Below, one piece after another: positions 31,670-43,756 of a DNA stretch of 64,000 nucleotides. The notes beneath the pieces were generated by a model. The model was not told the origin of the DNA and did not search any database. It worked only from the letters and a program-made list of their open reading frames with translations. The stretch lies in assembly GCA_021292105.1 (NCBI GenBank), contig CM037874.1, forward strand, positions 25,532,583-25,596,582. The letters run 5' to 3'. Position 1 is the stretch's first letter; each line of letters opens with the position of its first letter. The translations under genes were made by a program, and so were the position numbers. The stretch comes from Anadara kagoshimensis. Its lineage: Eukaryota; Mollusca; Bivalvia; Arcoida; Arcidae.

Positions 31670-31735
31670 GACAAATCACAATCCCAAAGGAAAGTAAAAA
31701 CACTGACACTGACAAATTAGGTTAAACATGCGCCG
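31670..31735 (+). repeat. R1 fragment in K1 intron 1
   Basis: 'CAAATCACAATCCCAAAGGAAAGTAAAAAC' and 'GACAAATTAGGTTAAACA' match the first part of R1. Confidence 0.65.
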
Positions 31736-31768
31736 GTGCTTTAGAATAAACACAACCATGCATTGTAC

Positions 31769-31985
31769 AGCGTAAGTTGAGCGACTGTTCTATCGAACGT
31801 TTAACACTGAGCTAACAAGTTGGTGCCAAGTCAACAACTCGTTTTGTCCTCTCCTTAGCAATATCTCGATAGCTTTTCTAAAACAGCTATATATCTCTAG
31901 GTACTTTTTTGGCTACCACTGATCCCTTTTTTGGGCCATTCGACAGTGTTTTTTTTAAACTTTCGACATTTCATATCAGTACTGA
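31769..31985. mobile_element. MITE with GACCTGTCGAAAGTTTAAC inverted ends, copy d
   Basis: Left end 'CTGTTCTATCGAACGTTTAACACTG', right end 'TTTAAACTTTCGACATTTC'. It sits just before the acceptor of K1 exon 2. Confidence 0.6.
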
Positions 31986-32048
31986 TTATTGTCATCGTCA
32001 AAGTGATTATCTGTTTGTTTTCACCTATGTCTTGTTTCAGATTTCAAA

Positions 32049-33840
32049 ATGAAGGCTGTTATCTTAGTATTTGTACTGTTGGTTACTGTCAACATGTCTG
32101 CCGCTGTATCGCCACCAAAACCACTGTGCGCATGCGCAATGATCCACAAACCCGTATGTGCCGTAAAGACTTATCCAAATGCTTGTAGTGCCAAGTGCGA
32201 GTAAGTTTTGTAATTACATACTATTTAACTTAAAAACAAATACAAATAATATATACACATTTTTCAAAGAGATGAACTAGTGAGATAGATATACAGTTCA
32301 ACCTGCCTCGAAGATCACCTCTATATAAGGATCACCAGCTTATAAAGGCCAGTAAAATTGTGTTCCAATTGTTCTTTATTCATATTTTTAACCTGTATAT
32401 AAGGACCACCTGGCCATAAAGACCGCTTCTACTGGTTCCCTTAGGTGGCCTCTATAGACAGGTTTGACTGTATTATGTGTCGCTTCCTAATATTAGTTAC
32501 ATAATATAATTTTAAGCATTTATAGTACAAAAAAATTATCAACGGTTAAATTATTATATTTTATATTCACAATTATATTGATCCTAAATCAGATGATCGC
32601 GATTATTTAAAATAAAGTACCACCCAAACAACGGAACAAAGTATGTGACGTTACTTTCAACGCCAGTGTCTGAATAATGTTTTTACGTTACACTCATTGC
32701 TATTATTTGACATGGCATGAATTTTTTCATGCCTCTCTGTCCTGGACTGTACTGGATATATCTAACGTCCCATAGTTCCATGTTCCTTTCACATAATTTT
32801 AATTACACACATGGCGGGTATAGCTAGCTAAACAGGAGGAACTTACCCTTCCTGAACACCCGGCTTCACTTCCCTGGTGGGTGTTCACGTGTCTAACCTA
32901 ACTTGTCAGTTTCAAAGTTACTTCGCTCCTGGATTTTGATTCGGACATTATTAAGTATGGTTTTTTATGTCATTTCTCGCAATCGCAGTAAAATATTTCG
33001 TAGAGTTAAAGAATTATATGTGGTAGCTGTAGCATGCTTATATTGATTTCAGGTTCTTTATTCAAATGTCAAATGTGTTAAGATATTAAATATGTAAATT
33101 ACATTTTATTTTCAGAGGAGCACGAGTTGTTGAGAACAAACCATGCAAACAACCAAGATCTTTGATTGATGACGAGGTACTTGTGTTAATGTTTGATTTA
33201 TTTGTTTGGTAATGTAGCTAGTTAAGCAGTAGGTGCTTAACCTTCTAGAACACACGGTCTTACTTCAATGGTGGAAGTTTACCTTAAATGCCAGTTTTAA
33301 GTTTCATTTTGGTTTTGGACTGTGATAAGGACCTGAAATGTTATCTGTGGTTTTGATTGGTTGTATTTTAAAGTATAAATATGATACGACTTTTGTATAT
33401 ACAATGACCGATTAGGTACCATCTCCATTTAAACCCGAGATGTAACGATTTTTAACGATCGCTACTCGAACCATTTTCGAAGCATTTTTGAGATTTTTAT
33501 GGTTTTATCTTTAAGTATTTTACAATTGTCACTTAGTTTTACCACGCTATTTTACATTAAATGAACACACAGATCGCCCAGAACGTATTTACAACAATTG
33601 CAATAATTTTTTTTTTAATAGTGTCTTCTCATAATATATGGGCTGGGCTAAATTATGATAATCTATAGTATCGAAGTTTATCACGATTATTTTTTGTTTT
33701 GGCTGCTCTGTTCATTACCAAGTAGATGCTTTTGATCTAGTCTACTTGAACTGTTTCTGATTCGGAAGTTCCATGCTTTACAAATACTAACAGTATCATT
33801 ATTTGTTTATTTACAGGATGTTGAAAAAGATGACGAATGA
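32049..33840 (+). CDS. K1: secreted Kazal-like cysteine-rich peptide
   Basis: Coding exons 32,049-32,200, 33,116-33,176 and 33,817-33,840 join to 78 residues. The ATG lies 8 bp into exon 2 (TTTCAG/ATTTCAAAATG). Residues 1-19 form a signal peptide (MKAVILVFVLLVTVNMSAA). After a VSPPKP linker comes CACAMIHKPVCAVKTYPNAC, then SAKC, and the sixth Cys in exon 3 (ENKPC). The PVC...TYxNxC...C order is the Kazal signature, but the C3-TY gap is two residues shorter than usual and C1-x-C2 is very tight. By the standard Kazal rule the reactive-site P1 residue is Met31. The tail is strongly acidic (LIDDEDVEKDDE). Introns hold MITEs and R1 copies. AATAAA lies at 33,935. It is transcribed away from the other five family members. 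Inhibitory activity is inferred, not shown. Confidence 0.85.
32294..32470. mobile_element. Mariner-like MITE with TA target duplication, in K1 intron 2
   Basis: Starts CAGTTCAACCTGCCTCGAAG and ends 'ATAGACAGGTTTGACTG', with TA on both sides (32,292-32,293 and 32,471-32,472). Internal 'ATAAAGGCC' and 'GGTGGCCTCTATA' blocks match the second copy at 43,583-43,756. TA duplication suggests mobilisation by a Tc1/mariner-type transposase (inference). Confidence 0.75.
32705..32960 (-). repeat. R1 copy in K1 intron 2
   Basis: Read on the minus strand it begins at 'CCATACTTAATAATGTCCGAATC' and ends near 'GTTAGATATATCCAGTACAG'. It carries CACGTG at 32,888-32,893 but not the second one. A further fragment lies at 33,205-33,350. 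Confidence 0.75.
33205..33350 (-). repeat. R1 fragment in K1 intron 3
   Basis: 'GTAGCTAGTTAAGCAGTAGGTGCTTAACC' and 'TTCAATGGTGGAAG' match the central part of R1 in reverse orientation. Starts 29 bp after the exon 3 donor. Confidence 0.6.
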
Positions 33841-33934
33841 AATTTTCGGTTCCTCGATTTTATTATATCTTGAAATAGAAAAAAAATATAACAAATACAT
33901 TTCCTTGTTTTCTCTTTTATATACATATACAACT

Positions 33935-33940
33935 AATAAA
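33935..33940 (+). terminator. K1 polyadenylation signal
   Basis: AATAAA about 95 bp after the K1 stop codon. Confidence 0.65.
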
Positions 33941-34980
33941 TATATAAACAAGGCTGTAAACCGCTACTAACATATTGCAACGTCGACAGTGATGATTTTG
34001 GTGTTCTGCAAGTTTACATACATGTATTGACATCAAATGGCTGTTATAAAAAGCAAAATAACACGGCAACTGATGTATTAAATGAAAAAAGAAAAGAGAA
34101 ATTTTCCCCCATAATATTTCAATTTACACTCGTGAATGGTGTAGGAAGGTAAACGAGTTTGGAGGTGATTACCCCTCGGGAGCAACAACTATTGTATCCA
34201 TAACCAGTAATAATTCTTTTCATATCGTCAGCGGCGGTTGTTTTGACTTTATAACATCGGTCCATGACTTAGATTTTCCTTAAATATTTTGGACATTTTT
34301 GATGTATTTTAACTTTAAATTAAATTCGACAAAGCAGGGATATAGCTGTCTAAATCTATATAAGGATTTGCATTCCTTAGTATCTTTACTACGAATTTTA
34401 ATTCGCCAGAATATCGGCTTAGAACAATCTTAGTTAAAAATGATTGCGATATTTGAACCATCGAATTTGCGTTTCTTAAAAGCATTTACAATGTCATTAA
34501 AATACAAAAGTTAAGATTGTCTGGATCATTCATTATTCATCATCTTTTTAGTAAAACCTTCAGAAATGACAACCTGCACTGAAAATAGTCGATCGAAACT
34601 GACATTTGATTGAATGCTTCAGATTGCAGATGTCATGTACCATTTTTTTTAAAAAATTAATCATAAAATACATTATTATATTGAAATGGTATATGACAAA
34701 AAAAATAGGTATATGACACAGCCATAGGACATATAAGAGTAACAACCAGCAACATCAAACTCACTTTAATGACATCAATGGGAGCATTATGCGTTTGATA
34801 GTTTGCTTGAGTAGGTAATATTCGTAAGTTCCCAGTTATCAATTAGTCAAAGAACCCGACCTCACTTTCCTGGTGGAAGTTCACGTGTTTATTAATTAGA
34901 TTTTGTTAGTTTCAAAGATTTTACTTTGATTTTTGATCGTGATTTGGACATGGATTAGTATGTTTGTTTTTGATTATATC
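33941..34980. other. Intergenic stretch between the convergent K1 and K2 genes
   Basis: No gene seen. It holds a TATACCATTTTTT hairpin at 34,623-34,718 and a reverse R1 copy at about 34,850-34,975. Frames on the minus strand at 34,560-34,842 are not supported. Confidence 0.55.
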
Positions 34981-35349
34981 AATTTCAATTGTACTTTCCA
35001 GTGAATTATTTTTACTTATATTGAGACATCACCAGTAATAATGTACTAATATACAGTCGTCGGAAGTATCTTGTGACTATCATTTTCTAAATAGAACATA
35101 AAACTGCTTTTAAGCAATGAGTCTATCATTTCTAAATGTTGTGCGGCAAATCAATAATCATTTACTAATGTTAAGTCTTTGGGCAGACAGTTTGGATCGA
35201 TTACCAAGCCAAGAACAAAGTGATCATTGAGGCAACAGGGTTAACCTATTCGTATAAAAAACGGGTGGATTTAACCATCCAGATAGTGCAATAGTGGATG
35301 AAATGTAAACAAGATAAACGATAATAACGCTATTTATAGTATGTAGTGT

Positions 35350-35355
35350 TTTATT
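35350..35355 (-). terminator. K2 polyadenylation signal
   Basis: TTTATT on the plus strand, AATAAA on the transcribed strand, about 50 bp after the K2 stop codon. The flanking sequence 'TTTTATTTCAATTTG' is shared with K3 and, in part, K4. Confidence 0.7.
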
Positions 35356-35404
35356 TCAATTTGAAATAATACTTTACAGAAATACAATACTGTAGCTTTG
35401 AATC

Positions 35405-36712
35405 TTAACCTGTAAAAGAAAAGAAAAAGTTTAAAAATGGGATAAATACATAGGGATAATTTTCGATACTTAATGAAAACTCAATCAATTAATATATGAA
35501 AAAAACATTTACTTAGATTTTCTTGCAAAAATATTTACTAGTATTAGAAAGTTTATTATGCATCTCAGCTTATTTAAATTGTACAATACCTACGGAAGGA
35601 GGTGGTAGATTCATACTGACACTTAAAAGTTAACAATCAATAACACAATAATACTGTATGATCCAAACCAATATCTACACGGTCCTAACAAGTGCATAAT
35701 TAGGGCAAAAAAAGCCAATTACTTTATTTAGTTTATCAAAACCACAACTTTTCAAACAAAAGTAATCGCTGATATTTTGTAAATTTTGAACACGATTGTT
35801 TTACTACTTATATCTGGGCATTGCTTAATTAATCACATATGCAGTTATGTTTTGTTTTGTAAAAATATGGTTAAGTGGTCATAAATACACTAATATCCCC
35901 CGAACGAGTAAATATGTATTGAATATGTTCAGCATGTATAAAACCTCAGTAGTAAAGCTTAATATATATATAAATACAAGTTGTACTCACCTCGATGTTT
36001 ACAGCCACGTTTGTCATCAGTTATACGAGCATTCCTAAATATAAATTTTAGTATAAATGAAAATATTCTATAAAATAGAGAAATGTGCCTGTATTGGAAC
36101 TAGGCTTCACACTTGGCTGTTTTACCAAGTATATCTACCATTGATTTGGATAACGGTCGGGTCGGTATATTCCTGTTTGGTAATTAAATTACAAAATTAC
36201 TTTTTCAAAAATCAAAATAATCAAACTATGAAACCAATGATAATTTTTACATGGCACGATATATCTTTTGTTGAGAACAAATAAAGATCTCAAATATCAA
36301 AAACACTTTGAAATATAGTTAATTTGATTTTTCAGGGGTTTTTTCTTGCAAAACACCGGTTAACGTGTTGGAGCCATAATTTTGAGTCTGTACAGAATGA
36401 CATCATCATAGACAGCACAACCATCATCACTGCCCTTGTGGCCGTTATGGTCGTTGAAATGATATGCTCATATAAAGATATATTGTTTCAGATCTATAGT
36501 CATATTTTTCCATACTTATCTGGTTAGCTATATGTATATGTATTATTATTTAAAAGTCAAATAGCATGCACTTACTTGCATCTAGCCTCACATGCATTAC
36601 TGAATGTTGCCATAGCACAAACTGGTCGATAGATCCTAGGGCATGCGCATAGTTTGGCTGTAGTCACGCTAACAGCCAATAACAGAACGAAAATCAAAAC
36701 TACACCTTTCAT
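35405..36712 (-). CDS. K2: secreted Kazal-like peptide with basic tail
   Basis: Coding exons 36,712-36,576, 36,034-35,991 and 35,409-35,405 give 61 residues. The signal peptide is MKGVVLIFVLLLAVSVTTA. The mature peptide is about 42 residues with six cysteines: LCACPRIYRPVCAMATFSNAC, EARC and RGC. It keeps the Kazal PVC...TFxNxC...C order with a shortened C3-T gap. The inferred P1 residue is Arg26, which would suit trypsin-like proteases and is unique in this cluster. The 44-bp exon 3 encodes a Lys/Arg-rich tail ending RGCKHRG. The last coding exon holds only one split codon and the stop. A hairpin repeat lies in intron 1. Its mature charge is clearly positive, so an antimicrobial role is also conceivable. 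Confidence 0.85.
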
Positions 36713-36776
36713 CTTGAATGCTGAAAATATAAATCATAAATATATTATATTAGTTGTTTTAGAATTTCAATTTAGG

Positions 36777-36880
36777 AGGGTTGTCAAGTTAATCTGATTT
36801 TAAAACTAGCAAACCTAATGTGAAGACCTTCACTTACTTTGCTAGTTCTAAAACCGGGTTCATTGCTTGATAACCCCGAA
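36777..36880. repeat. Inverted repeat with ~50-bp arms in K2 intron 1
   Basis: 'GGGTTGTCAAGTTAATCTGATTTTAAAACTAGCAAAC' faces 'TTTGCTAGTTCTAAAACCGGGTTCATTGCTTGATAACCC'. It starts about 55 bp upstream of the exon 2 acceptor. Confidence 0.7.
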
Positions 36881-37364
36881 AAATTTAAAATCAAATATTC
36901 TTTTTAAAATCGACTATTTTGGTTAAAACGTCCGACACTCCGACGAACCTACATGCATCATAATTTCCAAACAAGAAAGTTAAATAACGACGAATTCATT
37001 ATAAAATATATCTTAATAAACCTTTTCAAACATTTTCTAAATAACGAATAACAGTATCTCAATACAATTGTAATTATAACACTTTTTTACAATTTTGGTC
37101 CAAGCATTACTGATGTGGAATTAATTTTCGAAACGGTTGTCTAGTGCTGTAAATTAAAACTAGTGAAATATGTAATAACCAAAGTATAGTTTCATCTTTT
37201 TCAGCGAAAGAATTATAAAAGCGAAATAATAAAAGCCAAATGACTTTATTATTTATAAAATAAAATGTTGATATTTAATATGGTTATCAAAGACTTGTCT
37301 AAATTGCTGTTTTGTCCAGCATTTTTTTTTAATTTGTAAAACCGCTTTAGACAATATTACTTAC

Positions 37365-37420
37365 CTGTCGCTGTGAATCTGATAAAACACTGAAATGTTG
37401 CATGACTTTGTCATTTTATA
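37365..37420 (-). promoter_or_regulatory. K2 core promoter and non-coding first exon
   Basis: On the minus strand a TATA box (TATAAAA, 37,420-37,414) within ATAAGTATAAAATG precedes a short exon ending 'AGATTCACAGCGACAG/GTAAGT' at 37,365. The start of transcription is inferred at about 37,390. Confidence 0.65.
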
Positions 37421-40400
37421 CTTATAGGAAATTTTTAGATAAATTATCTAACGGCAAAATATAAGAGAAAAAATATTTATTATTTTAAGTTTTTTAACAT
37501 TCACTGCATTTTATTCCCGTTTAGGTAAAATTGATTAATCAAATTGCACCATCTGTTTATAAATTATTGTATCAAGTGACATCGTTATTATATTATCATA
37601 TTGCCTCATTTACGAATGCCCTGACCACTGTTAATAAAAACATGTTTCACATACACATGCAGGTCATTTTAGAAGTAAATTCAGATTGGTTTTGATTAAT
37701 ATATTACATTGCAAATTAATGTATTGATATAAATCGTTCAAAGTATTGTCCTAGATGGAATTGGTGAAATAATAATTGACTTTTCTGTTTTTAGTATATA
37801 GGCATCTAAAAAATATTTGAAATTCCACAATTTTGGTTCGAGCACTACTAACAAAAAATTTTATTCCGAAACTGCCTTGTCTAGTCTAGTACTACAAAAG
37901 GAAAACGGTATTAGTAATAATCAACACAGATATACTAATTCATGTCCAAATCACAATCCAGAAGCAAAGTAAAATTTGGAACTGGCAAGTTAGGTTAGAC
38001 AAGTGAACTTGCACAAGGGAAGTGAGGTCGGGTGCTTCGGAAGGGTAAGCACCTCCTGTTTAGCTAGTTACACATTTACAATTTTAATAAATTCAATTGA
38101 AAATAACTCAGAAATTCGAAAACTTTTAAAAACAGAAAAGTTTCTAGTTTCTAACCAAAGAGTTCATTGACTATTGCTTCAGCAGAACAGAATAGATAAT
38201 ACCAGCGTTTTGAAAAAATAGCCTGACTCATATTATTGAAATTCTTTTACATAAGCCTTCTTATATTTGTAATCAAATTTTACAAGAACATTTTATGTTT
38301 AACAGAAATGACAAATCATTCCCCAAACGAGACAAAATTGGAATCCATGTTTGTTTTTTTTTTTTAGTCTGAATGGTGCTTATTATTATGAATATAGGCA
38401 CTTGAAAATGTCCTTTTGATAAACATGCCTTAGAAAATGAAAATAAAAACAGACAATTATAAAATAAACTTTATCGTTTATCTTGAAAGTATTCTTTTGA
38501 TGTATAAAGATGTGTAAAATTTAATTATATCCATCCGTATCTGAATCACAATTTTAAAGCAAAGTAAAAACTTTAAAAACTTGAAAATTAAGTTAAACAC
38601 GCGAATTTTCCGCGTTTTGATGCTGTTGGACTTGTAATTCCCATAATAAGTAATACTCGTGATTCAATGTCTATTTAGGGTAACACAAAAATATGGAACT
38701 TTAATGTCGTAGTAAAAATATGAAAAACATGACGACCATAAAACGTTTTAGAGCCTTGATAAACCTAGACATGCTTTATCCTTGAGTCAAATTTATTTGT
38801 TATCGGATAGTTGGTAGTAGATTGCTTCGTTGTATAAATGTTCCCGTGTTTGAATAACGCTCTACCATACGTTTTAACTTTGCAGCAGATTTACTATGAG
38901 CAGCAGAGGAAAGATGCATGTTCCTGCTAAGAAAGAAAACTTTTCAATAACAAATTGAAATCATTACGTTTGTCACATACTTCGACTTGGGGATAGTCTT
39001 ACCTTTTATTTCAAGCTCACGTTAATTTATATATTTCAAATATTCTGCATTTAGTATTAATAGAAATAGAAGCTCAACTATATATTTGTATGAGTGATTT
39101 GGCGACAGTTTTCTCTCCAGAATTAACTAGGTTACTCATTCATTGAAGGATTTTTTTCTGAACAACATAATTTGCCAGCTTGAAAGAGTTTAAATTGCTT
39201 TGGGATTGCGGTTTGGTCATGGGTTACTATCACTGTATTTGTTTTTATTCTTAATTACATCTTCTGCATTCAAATAACGAGACAAATGAACAGCGTTGCA
39301 AAATCTGGGTCCATTGTTAAACTGATTTTTATTGGAAGATTAGGTCGCAAAACATAACAAATATGTTGCCCATCACAATCTCTTAATTTTTTACGAAAAT
39401 TGTTAAGTGCATATTGGCCTAGATACTAATATCTAGTGCTGTTAAACAAGGATTTTACTTATTTTGTCAAGCATGCATTATTCGGATTCTAAACAATAAT
39501 ATACTGAAGATATCAGCAAGAATTGTTTTTGATAGACAACATATTTGTTGTTTTTGGTGATGTAATTTTCCATTAAGCAATCGGTATACCAATGTGCACA
39601 AACATTGCACTATTACTTGCGTATTTATTCGTCTGAATAAGTATTTATGCATAACTTTCTGAAGAGAAGACTGTCGTAAAACCGTTCAATGCCACATACA
39701 GACATATATGACGTTTATCTTTAAATAATCATTAATCCTACATTTTGACAATATTTCAACAATCCTTAAACTAACCTCTTATATTTATTTATTTATTTTT
39801 GTCATGTTTGTTTTTCCACAGTATATTCTATTGCATTTGAAAAAATGCGACATATTCTGTTAGTTCTGCTTCTGGATTTAGAAATCACGACGACGAAAAG
39901 CAACATTTGACAAACATGGTGACTCTAATTTCTCTATTGTCAAATTTTCTCTTTTCCACATAAATATACATGCTTAAACTTGGTGTATTTATTTCACAAT
40001 TAACACACTTGATACAGCTTGTTTGTTATACAACGAAGCAATTTACTTACAAATAAACTATTGGTACAGGGATAATGCAAGCTATGGATTATTATGACGT
40101 TAAACAAGTGTTATGACCGTCAGCACAATATCGTTGATATGTATGATGTCTCTATATTCAAAATTACGCTGAAAATTCCATGTTCTTTTCGTTCTCAATT
40201 TTTAATACACACGTGACGGGTGTAAGTAACTAAATAGGAGATGTTTTACCTAATGAAACTTGGCGGCTGTTTACATACTTAACATAAATAACCAAGTCTT
40301 TTTACTTTGCCTCTGGGTCGTGATTTGGACATAGATAAATATGTTTTCAATATAGTCACACGTATATGGTTTTCGGTAAATGCCGTTTCAATTTTTATTG

Positions 40401-41760
40401 TCACATGCTCGATATTAAACGCATAATTAGCATAATGTTGAATTACTTAGATGCATATTAGTGCATGCATATAGTCAGTGCACATGTTCATTATCTTGCA
40501 CATCAGTGAGATCTTGATAGAACAAAAATGTTCCAAAACCTGTTGCCAAATAAAGTGCTATTGGCTGCAGCCAAGGTCATCATTGAGCCATCATAATACA
40601 GTTAATCGCATCGACAAATTTATATAATCACCTTAATATAATAACAAGATGCTATTCTATCTGTACAATATGTAAATTTCAAAAGATGATTGTAACTCTA
40701 TAACACCGTCCCTAACTTGATATCACAACTCCCAGTTTAGCAACATTTTATTGACTGAGAGATCTTCTATAACTTTTTGTAACACAAGTCAAATTTTTCG
40801 ATAATACACTTATTTAAGATTTTTAATTTACTAAAGCCAAGTAAGGGAAAGCTTAGTTAGAGAATCATTGTGAAACTTTGTTTTTACATCATTGTCATTA
40901 TCATCCTCTATCCAAGACTAATTTCTGAATGATTTATTTTCATCAATTATATTTCACTAGTCATTATCTTTATCATCTGCATACATATGGAGTATCAGAA
41001 ATACTTTATTTTACTTGATTACAACAATAGCCGTAATTAGGTTTATTATTTTTAGATTTCAGCCACATATAACTTGTGTAACGTCAAGCAACTTCTCACA
41101 TACTTTATTAATATGGATGCAATGCAGATCGACTAAATGCAAACGTCCAAATCATTGATTTTGCTTCCATCGATATGTTGCAAACTAAGTCATTTTACCT
41201 TCCAGTGAAAAATATTTACTTATATTGAGATGCTACCCGCTATAATGTACCCTTGTATTATAATATAGCACCGTAGCGTCTTCTAACTGCATTTCTATTA
41301 CAAGGCTTCTTTCCCCTAAAACGTATGATAATCGCCATTTACAATCATGTTTAATGTTTTCTCTGTATCCAAAATGGATGTATATGTCGTTTCATACTTC
41401 CATGTTCCGTTCATTCTAAATTTAGATTACGCATGTGTCGGGCGTAGCTAGTTAAAGAGAAGGTATTGACCTATCTGAAGTACCCGTCCTCAATTCCCTG
41501 TTAGAAGTGTTTTCATCTTAATTTTCCAGTTTCAAAGTTTTTACCTTTCTTTTGGATTGTATTGTGGGCAAGAGTTGCTATCTTTATGTTTGATTTAAAA
41601 GAAAAATCCTAACTTAATATCAAGTATATTGTCTGACGGTACGATTCCCAAGGTTCGGTGTGAAAACGGTGTTTCAAAGCGAAATTGAAGTATTTTCCAC
41701 CGGCTATCGCAATATTGCATACAATGTAAACAAGATAACAATATTATCAGTATGTATTAT
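37421..41760. other. Gene-poor stretch between K2 and K3, mainly R1 repeats
   Basis: R1 copies lie at about 37,921-38,075 (+), 38,520-38,850 (+), 39,185-39,250 (-), 40,030-40,360 (-) and 41,385-41,600 (-). A block at 41,215-41,260 recalls the reversed SINE A tail and recurs at 35,000-35,060 and 45,695-45,740, downstream of K3, K2 and K4 respectively. It marks the downstream part of the gene-duplication unit. Other parts are featureless apart from the signal-peptide-like frame at 39,845. Confidence 0.55.
39845..39910 (+). other. Signal-peptide-like short frame, possibly a decayed paralogue exon
   Basis: After an acceptor-like CCACAG, an ATG opens 21 codons reading MRHILLVLLLDLEITTTK. This recalls the leader plan of K2/K3 (MRGIVLIFVLLLAVNVTTA). 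No cysteine-rich core follows, and the frame stops at once. It could be a decayed plus-strand paralogue or chance. Confidence 0.2.
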
Positions 41761-41766
41761 TTTATT
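41761..41766 (-). terminator. K3 polyadenylation signal
   Basis: TTTATT on the plus strand (AATAAA in the transcript), 55 bp after the K3 stop codon. Confidence 0.7.
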
Positions 41767-41820
41767 TCAATTTGTAATAACACTTCATGGAAATACAATA
41801 CTGTATCTTTTTTGACATCT

Positions 41821-43526
41821 TCAACCTGTAAATGAAAATAGAAGAAAATAAAAGTGACAAATTTAAAATAACAACGGACAATCCTCGTTATTACTGAAAG
41901 AAAAAAATGATGATATTAATTTTTACTAAAAGTACTTAAAACAAATTAAAAAATTGCTTAATGTTCATCATGTTCATATGGCATATTGAAAAAAGGAACA
42001 GTTTCATAAACAAATATAAAGCAGAAAGATTGTATTTATGTATTTTTTTATTAGGCATTGTCTCAATATATATTAGGCGCGCTTTCAAGTACACATTTAT
42101 TTTTAATACTTTTATTATTTTGGCATCCAACATATATACAATTATAGTGGCATTTCATCTAAGCAAATAGTATAACAATAAATATAATACAATGTTAATT
42201 AATATTGTTGAATTGTTTATATGTGTGTGAGAGAGAGAGAGAGAGGGAGAGAGAGAGAGAGAACACATACTTATTCCTTTTTAACGATGTTACAAATATT
42301 AAAAAATTGTCACGAAAACCTAAATTTGGACTAAAAGAGACAAAACGTATTCACCATCGATAAAACATCAATAATAAAGTTTTATAACAGAAGCATAAGA
42401 TGTACCAACCTCTATGTCTGCAGCCACGACGTCTGTTAATAATACGAGCATTTCTAAAATATAAAACATTATAGTATAAACAAAATAAAATATAAAATTT
42501 GGATAAACAATCAGTATTTTAAAATCATATTATTTTCTGACCATAGATGATGCTTACTTAAACTCTATATCTGCTGATGTTAATTAATGTTTTGTGAAAG
42601 CCCGATTGCTATGAATCAGATAAATAAATATATTTTAACAATTTAAAAAATGTGAAACATTCTTATATAAGATAAGTGAAATTTGAGGTGTCATTCTTCT
42701 TCGAAACTCACGCTTCATGACCAATTTCCATTGCAGACATTTATAACGGCTTTTTGTATTTCTACAATTTGGTATTAAGTTGTGGGAAGAAATAAAGTAA
42801 GTATCGCTTAGTACACATTATACGTAACACCATTATATTATTACTGCATTCGACGTTGTTGAATTAATACTCCGAGTAAATGGTTGTTTTTGCTTTACAT
42901 GTGTATATCGATTATTGTGCCTCAACACAACGTTACATGTTACCTTACAATGATAAGTCATACGTATATGTATTGATATTTGGTTGCAGTACTTTAAAAT
43001 CATTTTTGAAAAGCATTATTTCTTATTATAAATGTGCATATGGAAACATCATAATAATATAGCATATGTGCATAAAAATAACGATTTTCAAAAGTTTTTA
43101 CACTTTTATCTTTAAATACATCTATCATTGCTACTACTACTTATACTATCAATTCTTTCTACCAGCATTGGGATTGACTTACCTAGTGATTGAGCCCTGC
43201 TCAAACTCAATGTCTAGTCCATCAGTATTATGTACTAGAATTACAGCGTTTTATGGAATTGCCTAGCTTATAGAAGTTTTTTAGCGATCTACTAATGTTA
43301 CAAACTGCACATAAAAATACAATTGAAATTAATTCATATACACATGATATATGTTGGTTTTTTTTAAATTCAGACTATTTACTTACTGACATCTAGCCGC
43401 ACATGCATTGCTGAATGTTGACACTGCACAGACTGGTTGGTAGTTCATGGGGCATGCGCATGGTTGTTGAGCTGTAGTCACGTTAACAGCCAACAACAGA
43501 ACAAAAATCAAAACTATTCCTCTCAT
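41821..43526 (-). CDS. K3: secreted Kazal-like peptide with arginine-rich tail
   Basis: Coding exons 43,526-43,387, 42,453-42,410 and 41,825-41,821 give 62 residues. Leader MRGIVLIFVLLLAVNVTTA, then QQPCACPMNYQPVCAVSTF, SNACAARC, and a tail RIINRRRGCRHRG from the 44-bp exon 3. It has six cysteines in the Kazal-like order. The inferred P1 residue is Met27. The exon 3 donor is GTTGGT, weaker than the GTGAGT of K2. The tail is the most arginine-rich of the family. Closest paralogue of K2, by leader and exon sizes, and clearly from the same duplication. Function as protease inhibitor, antimicrobial peptide or both is open. Confidence 0.85.
42226..42262 (+). repeat. (GA)n microsatellite in K3 intron 3
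   Basis: TGTGTGA followed by an interrupted GA run, similar in layout to 30,408-30,464. Confidence 0.9.
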
Positions 43527-43582
43527 TTTGAATGCTAATTGAAAATCACATAAGTAGTGTCAGTTATTTCATCTTAAAATTA

Positions 43583-43756
43583 CAGTCAAACTTATCTATA
43601 AAGGCCACCCATGGGGACCAGTAAATTTGGCCTTAAAGACAGGTGGCCTTTATAAACAGGCTGAAATGATATAAAGAGTAATTGGGAAACAATTCTACTA
43701 GCCTTTATGAGCAGGTGACCCTTACATAAAGGTGGTATTTAAGGCAGGCTGGACTG
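43583..43756. mobile_element. Mariner-like MITE with TA target duplication, in K3 intron 1
   Basis: Starts CAGTCAAACTTATCTATAAA and ends 'AGGCAGGCTGGACTG', flanked by TA. Same family as 32,294-32,470. Confidence 0.75.
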
